From positions 2,900,056-2,964,055 of the forward strand of contig CM029620.1 in assembly GCA_017311315.1 (NCBI GenBank): a stretch of 64,000 nt of DNA, given 5' to 3'. The DNA is from Dendrocalamus latiflorus (taxonomy: Eukaryota; Streptophyta; Magnoliopsida; Poales; Poaceae). Of the stretch, positions 1 through 12,139 are shown piece by piece. Position 1 is the stretch's first letter; each line of letters begins with the position of its first letter. The position numbers and the translations under genes were made by a program. The notes below the pieces were generated by a model. That model saw only the letters and a program-made list of their open reading frames with translations, did not search any database and was not told where the DNA came from.

Positions 1-2620
1 GATTGATTTGATTCCCGGGGCATCTTTGCCCAATCGTGCGCCATACAGGACCAATCCGGAAGAAACTAAGGAGATTCAGCGTCAAGTTCAAGAATTGCTT
101 GATAAAGGCTATGTGCGTGAGTCTCTTAGTCCTTGTGCTATTCCGGTAATTTTAGTGCCTAAGAAAGATGGATCATGGCGTATGTGTGTGGACTGTAGAG
201 CGATCAATAACATTACCATTAGATATCGTCACCCCATTCCTAGGTTAGATGATATGCTTGATGAATTAAGTGGCTCTATTGTCTTCTCTAAAGTTGATTT
301 GCTAGTGGGTACCACCAAATTCGCATGAAATTGAGAGATTAATGGAAAACAGCATTTAAAACTAAGTTCGGTTTGTTTGAGTGGTTAGTGATGCCATTTG
401 GTTTAACTAATGCACCTAGCACATTCATGAGATTAATGAACGAGGTTTTGCGTGCTTTCATTGGTAAATTTGTAGTGGTCTATTTTGATGATATATTGAT
501 ATATAGCAGATCACTAGTGGAACACCTTTGCCATTTACGTGCTATTTTTGATGCTTTACGTAATGCACATTTATTTGATAACATTGAGAAGTGCACATTT
601 TGCACGGATCGAGTCTCTTTTCTTGGCTATGTTGTTACTCCACAGGGCATTGAAGTTGATAAAGCCAAGGTTGAGGCAATACAGAGTTGGCCGACTCCTA
701 AAACGGTCATGCAGGTGTGAAGTTTTCTAGGACTTGCTGGATTCTATCGTCGTTTTGTGAAGGATTTCAGCACCATCGCTGCACCATTGAATGAGCTCAC
801 TAAAAAGAGGGTGCCGTTTACTTGGGGGAATGCACAGGAAGACGCCTTCAACACATTGAAAGATAAGTTAACACATGCACCATTACTCCAACTTCCAGAT
901 TTTAGTAAGACTTTTGAGCTAGAATGTGATGCTAGTGGAATTAGATTGAGTGGTGTGCTGTTGCAAGAAGGTAAACCTATGGCATACTTTAGTGAAAAAT
1001 TGAGTGGGCCTAGTTTGAACTATTCTACTTATGATAAGGAATTATATGCTCTAGTTCGAACTTTAGAGACATGGCAACATTATTTATGGCCCAAAGAATT
1101 TGTCATTCATTCTGATCATAAGTCATTAAAGCATATTAGAAGTCAAGCAAAATTGAACCGTAGGCATGCAAAGTGGGTTGAATTCATAGAGTCTTTTCCT
1201 TATGTCATAAAACACAAAAAGAGAAAGGAGAATGTTATTGCTGATGCATTGTCTAGGAGATATACCATGCTCTCACAACTTGACTTCAAAATTTTTGGAT
1301 TGGAAACAATTAAGGAGCATTATGTTCATGATGATGATTTTAAAGACGTGTTGCTGAATTGCAAAGAGGGAAAAACGTGGAATAAATTTGTTCTAAATGA
1401 TGGATTTGTGTTTAGAGCTAACAAACTATGCATTCCAGCTAGCTCCGTTCGTTTGTTGTTGTTACAGGAAGCGCATGGAGGTGGGCTAATGGGCATTTTG
1501 GAGCGAAGAAGACGGAAGACATACTTGCTAGTCATTTCTTTTGGCCAAAGATGAGACGTGATGTGGAACGTTTTGTTGCTCGTTGCACTACGTGTCAAAA
1601 GGCTAAGTCACGACTTAATCCTCATGGTTTGTATATGCCTCTACCTGTTCCTAGTGTGCCTTGGGAAGATATTTCTATGGACTTTGTTTTAGGACTGCCT
1701 AGGACAAAGAAGGGGAGGGATAGCATATTTGTTGTTGTGGATAGATTTTCTAAGATGGCCCACTTCATACCATGTCATAAAAGTGATGATGCTACTAATA
1801 TTGCTGATTTGTTCTTTCGTGAAGTTGTTCGTTTGCATGGTGTGCCAAATACAATAGTTTCCGATCGTGACACTAAATTCCTTAGCCATTTTTGGAGAAC
1901 TTTATGGGCTAAATTGGGGACTAAGCTGTATTTTCGACTACATGTCATCCCCAAACTGATGGGCAAACTGAAGTTGTGAATAGAACGTTATCTACCATGC
2001 TTAGGGCTGTTTTGAAAAAGAACATTAAAATGTGGGAAGAATGCTTGCCTCATATTGAATTTGCTTATAATCGTTCGCTGCATTCTACTACAAAGTTGTG
2101 CCCTTTTGAGATTGTCTATGGCTTTGTGCCTCGTGCTCCTATTGATTTACTACCACTTCCATCTTCGGAGAAGTTAAATTTTGATGCTAAACAGCGTGCT
2201 GACTTGATGTTGAAACTGCATGAGACAACCAAAGAAAATATTGAACGCATGAATGCTAAATATAAACTTGCTGGTAGCAAAGGAAGGAGGCATTTAACTT
2301 TTCAACCGGGTGATTTAGCTTGGTTGCATTTGAGAAAAGAAAGATTTCCTGAATTGAGGAAGTCTAAGTTGAAGCCTAGAGCTGATGGTCCTTTCAAAGT
2401 GTTGGAAAAGATTAATGACAATGCATATAAACTTGAGTTGCCTGCAGATTTTGGGGTTAGTCCCACCTTTAACATTGCAGATTTGAAGCCATACTTGGGA
2501 GAAGAAGATGAGCTTGAGTCGCGGACGACTCAAGTGCAAGAAGGGGAGGATGATGAGGACATCCTTTTCATGCATACAACCATGCCAACTCCACATCAAA
2601 CTGAAACTATGATACAATGA
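1..2620 (+). pseudogene. gypsy pol remnant: RT, RNase H, integrase
   Basis: Pieces in three frames make a decayed Pol. Positions 8-328 hold the N-terminal RT region. 373-720 holds the RT palm with the catalytic YFDD motif. 757-1554 holds RNase H (DASG, then ELYALV and HSDHKSLKH) and the start of the integrase zinc-binding region. 1551-1979 has the CTTCQKAK zinc-finger half and the integrase core with the first two acidic residues (SMDF and SDRDTKF). 1976-2620 carries the rest of integrase and its C-terminal domain (WLHLRKERFPELRKSKL). Breaks are a scrambled stretch near 310-345, an in-frame TGA at 718-720, a frameshift near 1490-1550, a frameshift near 1930-1975 and a TGA at 2618-2620. Beyond that stop the same frame reads on into the LTR (2624-2875), as the related element does without a stop. 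Not functional. Confidence 0.9.
2541..2550 (+). other. polypurine tract of gypsy element
   Basis: AAGGGGAGGA lies immediately before the TGATGAGGACATC start of the 3' LTR, the expected place for the plus-strand primer. Confidence 0.75.
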
Positions 2621-3471
2621 CCAATGACTAGAGCGCGAGCACGTCAACTTAACCATCAGGTGAATGCGTTCCTAAGTTTGCATACAAATGTTTCAAAGAA
2701 TGGAATACTACTTAATTCTTGTGATGATTTAATTGTCCTTAGGAACCATGGGGAAGAACCACATGAGCTCAAGTATAGAAGTGGAACCATCAAGCGCAAA
2801 CCAAGTCCTGTTCACGAGTTTGACTCGGATTCGGCCTTGTTGACAGCGTCTACTTCAAACGGCCATAACTTTTGATCCAGAAGTTTTCTCGGGGCCCGTG
2901 AGTACTCGTTGGAAAGCTATTGAAGTCTAATTTCATATGGATCTAGCCTCACCTCCAAATTCCATCGGAGTCGGTTAGAAACTGCAAAACAAGTCACATC
3001 ACTTTTCCAGTCCGAGTCAAAGTGGGCCTTGGGCCTTGTAATTTGAGTCCTATTCGGCTTCCTTGTGTTTTGGCCGACCCTCCACCTTCCGTGTCCCTTA
3101 AATAGGCAGCCGCACCCTCTTCTAGGGCTTGGGTTTTGTTTAGACTAAGTTAGCTTTTGCTACTTTTCCTTGTACTCGCGCGTGTCGGCTAGACCGCCCG
3201 AATACTTGTCTTCGAAACCCCACCGTTTTTCTGTTTTCGATTGAATCTTACATCGTTATTTGCAATTGAGTTGCTGTTCATCTTGTTCTTGCTTGTTCTT
3301 CGATTGCTTGCAGGAACAAGAACCCTCGTGGTTAGGTTGATCGCGCGCCGACAAGGTCACGAACAATCTCTGGAGTTGGTGTATCGATCGCTAAGGCGCA
3401 ACGTCCTTGGATGGTTGTAGTCGGGTCGTCAATGTCATCTCCTTCCCCAATTGAATCAACCACTCTCATCA
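2551..3471 (+). repeat. 3' LTR of the truncated gypsy element
   Basis: The 5' end TGATGAGGACATC matches the start of the 942-bp LTRs at 51804 and 56726. The right end is set at TCATCA (3471), by analogy with the CCCATCA end of those LTRs, and gives 921 bp. A TATA-like TTAAATAGG lies near 3096. The 5' LTR partner is not in the window, so the right boundary is inferred. Confidence 0.7.
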
Positions 3472-3757
3472 AAAGATCGGAACCCCTAGTGCTATCACCC
3501 TTTCATCTTGATTGCTTTCTATCATTTTGTCTGCATCACGACTATAATCGATCAGCTCCAGAGTTACTACCGCCCTGCCACATCGCTTCTTATAGTATAA
3601 GAAGTCCCTAACAGAGTATCCAAGCTGTTCTTTTAAACTTAACAATGTCATAAATGAGACATTAGTCCTATCAAGATCGCACTCAAAGAATTCTTTTTCT
3701 GGTGGTGCTCCCTTGCATTGAATAACTAAAGTCCACTGCTGACCTGACCCTTGTTTC
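3472..3757 (-). pseudogene. exon fragment with PB1-like N-terminal domain, interrupted by the gypsy LTR
   Basis: Reading the minus strand leftward from about 3755 gives an open stretch QQWTLVIQCKGAPPEKEFFE, then a segment with LKEQLGYSVRDFLYYKK and later DADKMIESNQDE. This resembles the PB1-like N-terminal domain seen in grass Mutator-type transposases and related hypothetical proteins. A plausible splice acceptor precedes it near 3757. The frame runs straight into the LTR end at 3471, so the retrotransposon interrupted it. Family recall is moderate; it could be another plant domain of the same shape. The rest of the gene is not in view. Confidence 0.4.
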
Positions 3758-6039
3758 GTTCTGTATGTTTACATAGAGAAAGGTTAAATAGTCAAAATGC
3801 AGTTGTCAGTATGCAAAATCTGAGAGGAAAATAGTAGATGATCAGAAGGAAACAATAAATTTGTAATGAGTGTGCACGTGCATGGGTATGCACACAAGCA
3901 TATGTTTGCAGTTTTGTTTTCGTTAAAGTCACCTGTTCAAAATCTCATTGCAATTTTGATTTACCTTGCCATGCAAAAGGTTGTTTTGTAATGAGTGTTC
4001 AAAATTTGATATGAAATCATTACAAATCAAAGATCTCGCACCAAGTTTACAATGTCAGGGAGGAACGTGAGTTCTCTTCGGCACCTATCGTTCTTCTTGT
4101 GCCTTGTAATTTGGAGATCTGCATGGCTCTGCTAGACAGTATTTACGCGCAGGCAGTACTACAGGGCCGATGCTATCAAATACTGTCTAGCGCGTGATCC
4201 ATCACAAAATCTCCTCTCTGGCATGTCACGCTCCAAAACATAGTTGTGGATAGTGAAGTCCATTTTCTTTAGAGTTTGTTTTAAATAATGGTATTTTCTG
4301 GCTTTCAGCAATTAAAATATGTTTAAAACGTGATAACTTCTTAACGTGATTTTTCTATTTTTCCCTTTACATTATCTAAGAAGATATAATAGTGTTTTGT
4401 ATTTTCTCTATTTTTATTTTTCTTTAATTTAGTTGTCACAGTGTTATTTTAACTAAAAACCTAGTTACATTGGAATATGGCCTTAAATGGTCAAAACAAT
4501 AGTTGCAGGTCGACAACAAAACCGATCCACAATTGCATACGTCTGATATCGATCCTTGAACATCAATCATGCAGGTGTGTGTGTGAGAGGCATATCCCAT
4601 GCCATCGTCTACGTACTTAGTACGTTCTAAGATATTCTTGAATTTTCTAAGTACGTACCCTGTGCTATGCGTACCATCTAGAATAGGTGTGCCTTGAACA
4701 TTCTCTGAAAAAGCTTGAAAATTTCTTTTGATCGCGTTGCTTAAGAGAGGACCGCTCTAGCTAGTTGCCTAATGGCAAGATTTCAAACTCAAACCTAATT
4801 AGCAATAGAACAAGACATCTAAATTAAGCCACTCACATTTTAATGTTTTTCCTTGTTATTTCTATATAGGTTTATTGATTTGATCCTGCATGTGGGCATG
4901 TGGCCCTCTAATGTTTATGTATTTTAAGTATGTGATATAACCGATAGACTCGCCTCATATCCTTAAAATGGAATAAAAAACAAAAAAGATAAATGCATGC
5001 GTACAATAAATTGATTAGTGAGACTCATCCATTGTCCTAACTTTTCTAGTCTTTAAAGTAGAATGGATTTGAGCCTAGAATTGAAGTTAATTCCTGAAGG
5101 CTGTGGTTGCAAGGTATGCACCAATTACTTGGCAAAATAAATTGAGTTGGGTCCTCAAAAATTGATCCACGTGTTTAGAAAGAAAAATCTCACAGTACAT
5201 ACAAAATGAACACTTGTGATGACAATGTATATATCTATTTATTCACATTTTAAAAGGCAACAGAAAACGTGCAGATGATTAACAAGTTGTTGTCTCGTCA
5301 TGTGTACAAGTGCTAGCTAGTTAGATCTGTTCACAGTTCACTTTCTAAACATCATGGAAATCAAATAGAATATAAGAATTGGCTCTTGTGTTATTGGTGT
5401 CAAGTTATTTCACAACAATTCATGACAAATGGACATATATAGACACTGTAGATAACAAATTAAGAATCGTCCATGTATGCATATATGAATCTGTGTGTAC
5501 GTACTACTCCAGCTTTATGCTTGAATATTATTAGATCAGATCATAGCTAGATATACTGTGTTCACGCATATCTAAGACAATCGAGTTCATATCAGAAAAG
5601 GCAGCAAATATTAATCAACAAAAAACTATGTGACCACAGCGAGATAGGCCGGCAACTAGCTAGCTACATGCACGAAATGTTCTTCTTCTCAAAACCAAAA
5701 ATGCACTATAGCTGTTGGAGTTGCAATAACTTAAGGAGCAAATGTGGATTTGCAATAACCAAGAATGTAGTTCAGTATAATATTCTAAAATGAGTATATT
5801 TGTAACCATAAAGTAGATTTGTCAGGATGCAAAATCAGTAAGTATATATCGTATTCCATAACTTAAAGTAACTATAGTGCACTGAGACTTCTGTAATATC
5901 CATCCTATAAAACAACAGATACTAACAGCATATCAACTGTAAGTTACACAAATTAGTAAAAGACCAGATTTTTTTCAGATAAAATGCATCCATAATACTT
6001 ACTAAGTTCAAAGAAACAAAAACATGAACAGAAAATATA
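3758..6039. other. intergenic DNA without recognisable genes
   Basis: AT-rich sequence with no open frame longer than about 60 codons and no recognisable family. It holds two short inverted repeats: a 14-bp pair at 4131-4144/4178-4191 and a 10-bp pair at 4611-4620/4647-4656. It is the left flank of the Sirevirus insertion, so it continues at 17115. Confidence 0.6.
4131..4191. repeat. inverted repeat (hairpin)
   Basis: GCTAGACAGTATTT (4131-4144) and its exact reverse complement (4178-4191) are separated by 33 bases. It could be the core of a small MITE or a stem-loop; no outer boundary is clear. Confidence 0.55.
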
Positions 6040-6701
6040 GTAAATGTAGGACCGAAATGGCAACAGAGGGGGGGTGAATGGTGCCTTCAAAAACTCTCTA
6101 AGACCCCACAAAACAAATCGATCGAGAAGACTGGCTTCTCTGGTCGAACACACGTGGTCGTAAGCCAACTGATGGACGAACACCACGTGGTCGAACACTT
6201 GCCCGAGCCGACAAAAGAAATCAAACAGAGAATACTGCGCGGTTGAAACAAGAACGGTGCTCTCGGGAAGAACTGGCCAAGATGGCCTTAAGGATGATTC
6301 CGAGTTCAAAGCAAGCCAACATAGCCCAAAGCAAAAGAAGCTCAAAACCAAATCAAGATTGAAACAGAAAGATCAGGAGACTGCACAGAAAAAGGAACTG
6401 AAATAAGATACACATAGCTCAAAGAACTTCGGAGAATTTATTTCTCGAGAGTACTACAGAGGAGTCCCGATACGCATGGACGTTAGGACATGAGGAATGA
6501 TTACAAGTAGACTCAGCTCATCCCCTCCTTCTCATCCTCAAGAACACCAAGAACTACATGATTCTTGGGAGGAACACAACACAGAGCTACGAAGGAGACA
6601 ACAGCACACCTCTGTCTCTCCTGCTCTCACCTACTCTCAACTGCAAAAGAGAAAAGCAAAAGACCCCCAATCCCCTTGAGCTACATGCAGGAGACACCCC
6701 T

Positions 6702-6710
6702 CCTTTTATA
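6702..6710 (-). promoter_or_regulatory. TATA box in Sirevirus left LTR
   Basis: The plus-strand CCTTTTATA is TATAAAAGG on the element strand, within a GC-richer context, and is repeated at the matching place in the other LTR. Here it sits in the 3' LTR. Confidence 0.55.
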
Positions 6711-7264
6711 GCCTCCACTACCGGGTTTGCTTTCCTCTTTACCCATTAGCGAGAGTCACTCCAGTGCTTTCACAGAGATACAGCTTCCTTTACAGCTTTC
6801 CGCATTTCTCCAAAATACCATCCGGCTGCCTTCCTGGAAGCTTCCTCTGCCTTGCCTCTCAAGTCTTGCAACCACCTCGCAAACCTCGTCGTCTTCAGCA
6901 CCTCCTGGCCGCTCTTGACCTCAGCACCGCCCGTGCCTAGTCTCGGCCCTCCATGCCTCGCCACGACTAGTCTCAAAGTCCTGCAAAACATCATCAGACA
7001 AGCAAACCATTACATAGCACCGCTCACAATAGTATCCAACCACGTGAGCCAGAAATCAAAACTCAAATCATACTCTTACCAAGTCGTATACCACCTACGA
7101 CCAGTCGAGAATAGAGAACAGTGAATGCACACGACATACGACCACAATATCAAGCCATACGACCAGAAGCAATGAGTCTACGACTAAGCTCAAACATCTC
7201 GGGCACAACCGACCGCCTCTCGAGACCAAACGACCTGTTATCAAAGGCTACGGCTGCTTATCAT

Positions 7265-7890
7265 GTGATCGAACCACCTTCCGACCACGTTCATCGCTTC
7301 CCCCCATGGTCGAACCTTGTTCAGACCATGTATACTGAGTTTCACCGTGGTCGAAGCCTTTTCCCGATCACGTACGACTTGTTTCATTGTGGTCGAAGCC
7401 CTTTCGACCACATTTGAGGACTTCCGACCGCAGCCGCCCACTTCTGACCGCATACGACTCCCTCACAACATGGTCGAACTCTGCCGACTTCTTACGTGGT
7501 CGTAGATTTTTGAGCGCCGATTTCGACTGCAGCCTACTACAACGTGATCGTAGCTTCGACTTCCGACTTCCAACCGCTTTCAGCTCATGACAACGTGGTC
7601 GTAGCTGCATTCGACTACGACCAACGTGATCGAAAACAACCTGAATGACCTCCGACCATGCCCAAAATGGTCGTATACGCCACAACGTGGTCGTAAATGG
7701 CTCGGCTGGCTTCCGATAGCGCACACCGTGGTCGTAACGACTTCCGACCACGGCCAAATCAGTTGTACTCTCTTCTGGTGCCCTTTGACCACGGCCAGAG
7801 TGGTCGTAGACCCCTCGGGTGACCTTCGACCACGCCCAAAGTGGTCGAAAACAGTGCGCACGACTTTCGACCACGACCAACGTGGTCGTA
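7265..7890. repeat. palindromic CGTGGTCG / CGACCACG array in left LTR
   Basis: About twenty exact or one-mismatch copies of CGTGGTCG or its reverse complement occur in both orientations in roughly 620 bases. Some are arranged as close inverted pairs, such as 7868-7875 with 7881-7888 around a five-base spacer. Further copies lie at about 6151 and 6185. The array repeats in the right LTR at an offset of +9087. Confidence 0.85.
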
Positions 7891-8027
7891 TTAGCTGCAG
7901 AGCACTTCGCCAGGGCTACGACAATGCAGAACTAGCAGAGACCTTAAAAACTAAACTCAATCTTCCTAGAACAAAAGTCAATTACTCACCACAACCATGG
8001 GAAGCCTCCACATGTCAAGCTGTCTCA

Positions 8028-8944
8028 TAGGAAAGAATTGGTGAGATCAGTTTTTTCGCACAAAAGAGATCTTTTTGCTTTTTAACACATTGTACTAACT
8101 CATGTATCATCAGGAGACTAAAACAGCTCAAACTAAGGCTCAAAATAGATTCAACGCTCTACTCAGCCTATTTGACATGGCATGAATCATAAAAGAATAG
8201 CTCAAGAAAGACTAAACTCAAGTGCTAGCATGACAAGTTTAATTTAAGTTGATCAATTTTACTTAACTTATCATGGCAAACGCTAGTCTACACATATGAA
8301 GTCATGATAAATTTAGCAAGCTAAGCACAAGTCATGGCAAGGTGTAAAGCATTGAAGCATGTCATAACAGGATAATAATCAAGGCTCAATGCAGTTTGAT
8401 TATAATGCGAAATGCTGAAAATGCATGAAAGACCAGCTCCCCCTCAACATTAGATGCAATGTTTAGTTCAAGTTGAGTTAAGTCAGAATTAAGCTCCAGA
8501 AGCTCCCAATTGAACTCCCCCTGAACCAAAGCAAAAGAATCGAGAAGCTGGGAAAGAAAACAGCAAACAGGCAGTCCTTAAAGCATAGAAAAGATATAGA
8601 GGTAACTATGGCTCAGACTGACTCTCATCTACCCCATATGACTCCAGGACAATCAGCTGACAGTAAATCACACACTAGAGAGCAAACACGTACCCTGTCT
8701 ACCCGAGGGTTGCCCAACCCTAGCTAGAACCTACAAGAAGTGAGTGAGCTCGACCTAGTAAGATAAGAAGCAGCTAATCCTGGAAGCACAAGATAAGAGT
8801 TAGAAGTCTAAGCATCTCAGCAAGAGAAGCACTCTAACCTATGCTGGAAGGACTAAACCCAAATGCACCCCGAGTGCAAAGCAACAGAAATGAGACAGAA
8901 GCATAATCAATATAGTAAAGCAGTAAAGTCCAAGCTCCCCCTCA
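8028..8944 (-). other. Sirevirus pol-to-LTR spacer with repeated polypurine-like motifs
   Basis: On the element strand three copies of an AGGGGGAG core occur: plus-strand CTCCCCCT within 8435-8447, 8513-8525 and 8932-8945. Multiplied polypurine tracts in this interval are a described trait of Sireviruses. The bases touching the 3' LTR itself (8028-8050) are not purine-rich on the element strand. No gene is seen. Confidence 0.65.
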
Positions 8945-11900
8945 CTACAATCCGTAAGGACACACCACCCCAAGCTCTCCCCGCAGAGCTGAAAACCTCG
9001 AACTATCCAAAGGCTTGGTGAAGATGTCATCCAACTGGTGGTCACTCTCCACAAACTGGAGTACTATGTCACCTTTCTCTACATGGTCTCTAAGGAAGTG
9101 AAAGCGAATATCAATATGCTTGGTCCGAGAGTGTTGCACTGGGTTCTTAGCAATGTTGATAGCAGACGTGTTATCACAAAAGAGTGGAACACTGTCTAAA
9201 GCTAACCCAAAATCCCGCAGGGTCGAAACCATCCAAAGTACCTGGCTACAGCAACTGGCTGCAGCAACGTACTCGGCCTCTGCAGTGGACTGTGCAACAC
9301 TGGACTGCTTCCTCGAAGACCAGGAAACGAGAGAAGTGCCAATGAATTGGCAGGTGCCGGAAGTGCTCTTCCTATCTATCCTACAGCCAGCGAAGTCTGC
9401 ATCCGAAAAGGCTCTCAAGGAAAGACAGGATGAGGAAGAGTACCAGATACCATAGTCAATGGTAGCTCGAAGGTACCGAAAGATGCGCTTCACCGCCTGA
9501 CGGTGAGATACGCGAGGAGAAGCCTGAAAACGAGCACACAGACACACGGAGAAGTGTATGTCTGGTCTCGAGGCAGTGAGGTAAAGAAGGGAGCCGATCA
9601 TACTTCTGAACTCTTTCTGATCAACTGGCTTGCTATCCTTATCTGGGTCAAGATAGGCTGTCGAAGCCATGGGAGTTGACACCGGCTTACCATCACTCAT
9701 ATCGAAGCGCTTCAGGAGGTCACGAGTGTACTTTCCTTGATGAAGAAATGTACCCTCCCGAGTCTGCTTAATTTGGAAGCCAAGGAAGAAGGTCAACTCA
9801 CCCATCATACTCATTTCAAACTCGGTGCTCATGACATCCGAGAACTGTGAAACCAGAGTATGGGAAGAGCCGCCAAAGATGATGTCATCGACATAGATCT
9901 GGACTAGCAGAAGGTCACTGCCATGACGGCGGACGAACAAGGTCTTGTCTACTTTACCCATTTCAAACCCATGACTCAACAAGTAGGACTTAAGCCTCTC
10001 ATACCAAGCTCTGGGGGCCTGCTTAAGTCCATACAACGCTTTGGAAAGCTTGAAGACATGGTGTGGGTATTTGGGGTTCTCGAAACCTGGAGGCTGTCTG
10101 ACGTAAACTTCTTCCTCAATAAAGCCATTGAGAAAGGCACTCTTGACGTCCATCTGGTAAAGCTTGAAACCTTTAGAAGCTGCAAAGGCAAGCAGGATTC
10201 TAATGGCTTCAAGTCTAGCTACAGGGGCAAAGGTCTCCTCGAAATCTAGACCCTCAATCTGGGAGAACCCCTGAGCTACCAGTCTAGCCTTGTTTCGAAT
10301 AACCATTCCATCCTCGCTCTGCTTGTTCTTGAACACCCACTTAGTCCCAATAATATTGTGACCTCGCGGGGGCTCGACAAGCGACCAGACCTTGTTCCTC
10401 TCGAAATTTTCTAGCTCCTCATGCATGGCATTGACCCAAGACTCATCAGATAAAGCATGAGAGACATCTTTGGGCTCAAAGGAGGCAATGAAAGCAGAAT
10501 GGAGACAGAATTGAGATAAGCCAGATTTTGAGCGGGTAACACGCTCGAAAAGGTCTCCAATGATCTGCTCTGAAGGATGAGCTTTCTGGATATGTCTAGG
10601 AGGTCCAGGATGAGATGAAGGAGTGGCCTCTACCTCGTGAGCTGACGCGGTAGGAACAGAGCCACCAGCTCCAGAAGAAGCAGAAGGCATGGGCTGATCA
10701 CCTCGAGGTGCGGTGGAAGACGGCACCTCAAGGGGTGGATGAGGGACAGGATCAGGTAGACAACCGTCGTCTCCATCATCCTCATCATCCACAAAGATGG
10801 TCTCGGACTGCTCTAAAGAACCTGAGATATCGGGCCTAGTCCCCGGACTGGCCTCGTCAAAGGTCACCTCACAAGTCTCTACCATTTTACTAGACTCGCA
10901 GTTCCAGACCCTATAAGCCCGCGAAGAAGGCGAGTAACCTAGAAAGATCCCATCACAAGAACGTGACTCGAACTTATCTAGGTTCCCGGACTTCAGAATA
11001 AAGCACTTGCAACCAAACACACGAAAATGAGAGACGCTGGGCTTTCACCCGTATCTCAACTCATAAGAAGTGCGGTGCAAGTGTGTTCGAAGAAAAACTC
11101 GATTTGAGACATGGCACGCGGTGGCTATAGCCTCAGCCCAAAACTTCCGCGGTGTAGAGTACTCATCAAGCATCGTCCTGGCCATCTCGACCAAGGTACG
11201 GTTCTTCCTCTCCACAACGCCATTCTGCTGAGCGACGTATGGAGAAGAGAACTGGTGCTCTACACCTGTCTCACCACAGAAACTCTCAAAGTAGGAATTC
11301 TTGAACTCCGTGCCATTGTCACTGCGGATCGCTCGTAAGGCACCTGGGAGCTCTACAGAAAGCCTACTGAAAAGACCTCGGAAATGCGAAAACGTCTCAT
11401 CCTTCGAGGCTAAGAAAAACACCCAAGAATACCTCGAGAAGTCATCGACCATAACAAGAACATACCACTTCCCTCCTGCTGACTGCACTCGAGCTGGTCC
11501 AACTGTGTCCATGTGGAGCAGCTGTCCCGGTGCATCGGTCATAGTAACTGTGACCGGAGGGTGAGGAGCGGCAACCATCTTGCCGTGCCGGCATGGAGAG
11601 CAAACAAGGTCTTTGACCATCTTGAGTTTCGGCAGACCACGAATGAGATCGTGGCCGCTAACTCGGGTCAAATGGTCAAATCCAATATGACCAAGTCTCC
11701 TATGCCAGAAAGAGAGGTCGCGGGACTCAGAAGCAACTAAACACCTGAGAGGATCACCAGAAGACTCAGAAAAATCAGCACGAAAGACCCTCCCATAACG
11801 AGAAATCCCGCAAACCAGACTACCCGAAGAATCAAGAATTTTACAAGCATTTTTCTTAAAGCTCACCTCGAAACCGTCATCAGTAAGCTGAGAAACTGAA

Positions 11901-12139
11901 AGCAAATTGTACTGCAGCTTACTAACCAAGGCTACATCTTTCAGAATAAAAGAATCATTAATGCGCACAGTACCTTTGGCGATGACGCGCCCAGATGAAG
12001 CATCTCCGAAGGTGATCGTCTCATCACCTGGAACACGGGCAAGGGAAGAAAACCAACGGGAGTCTCCGGTCATATGACGAGAACAACCGGAGTCTACAAG
12101 CCAAACCTTTCCCTTCCCTGCCCGGCGAACCTGAGTCAA
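8945..12139 (-). pseudogene. Sirevirus pol: protease, integrase, RT, RNase H (one in-frame stop)
   Basis: One reading frame carries copia-order domains. From the start come the protease motif LVDSGCSRHMTG, the integrase zinc-binding HRRLGHIGFDH...CSPCRHGK, and the integrase core (DTVGP, RSDNGTEFKN and the glutamate in QNGVVERKNRT). RT follows with QMDVKSAFLNG and the catalytic YVDDIIFGG. RNase H comes last (SDADFAGC, TAEAEYVAA, CDNTSAINIAKN). A TGA at 11045-11047 splits integrase from the rest and fits a CGA-to-TGA change. The start lies in a different frame from the upstream gag extension; they overlap by a few bases at 12136-12139, so a frameshift or lost base separates them. Everything else appears intact, and pol ends at 8945. 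Confidence 0.92.

Larger units (their letters stand above)
1..3471 (+). mobile_element. Ty3/gypsy LTR retrotransposon, 3' part (CRM-like), cut by window edge
   Basis: The window opens inside a gypsy pol gene and runs through reverse transcriptase, RNase H and integrase into a polypurine tract and a 3' LTR. The LTR begins TGATGAGGACATC and pol reads into it, features I associate with the CRM chromovirus lineage. The 5' LTR, gag and left target duplication lie outside the window. A related element with the same LTR start lies at 51804-57667. Pol is broken by several frameshifts and stops, so this copy is inactive. Lineage assignment is from recognition, not alignment. Confidence 0.85.
6045..8027 (-). 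repeat. Sirevirus 3' LTR (left copy)
   Basis: Begins TGTAGGACC on the plus strand and ends with CA at 8026-8027. It matches 15132-17109 almost base for base. Near its inner edge it reads catgtcaagctgtctca where the other copy reads catggtctctca, an indel with substitutions in U3. Open frames inside it (for example 7368-7880) are by-products of the palindromic array. Confidence 0.93.

Noticed and set aside
4611..4656. ACGTACTTAG inverted repeat as a MITE
   Set aside because: Only 10 bases of pairing with no target duplication or extended termini.
7368..7880. A 170-codon minus-strand frame in the Sirevirus left LTR (and its copy at 16455-16967)
   Set aside because: It is generated by the stop-poor palindromic CGTGGTCG array, lies wholly within LTR sequence and has no family resemblance.
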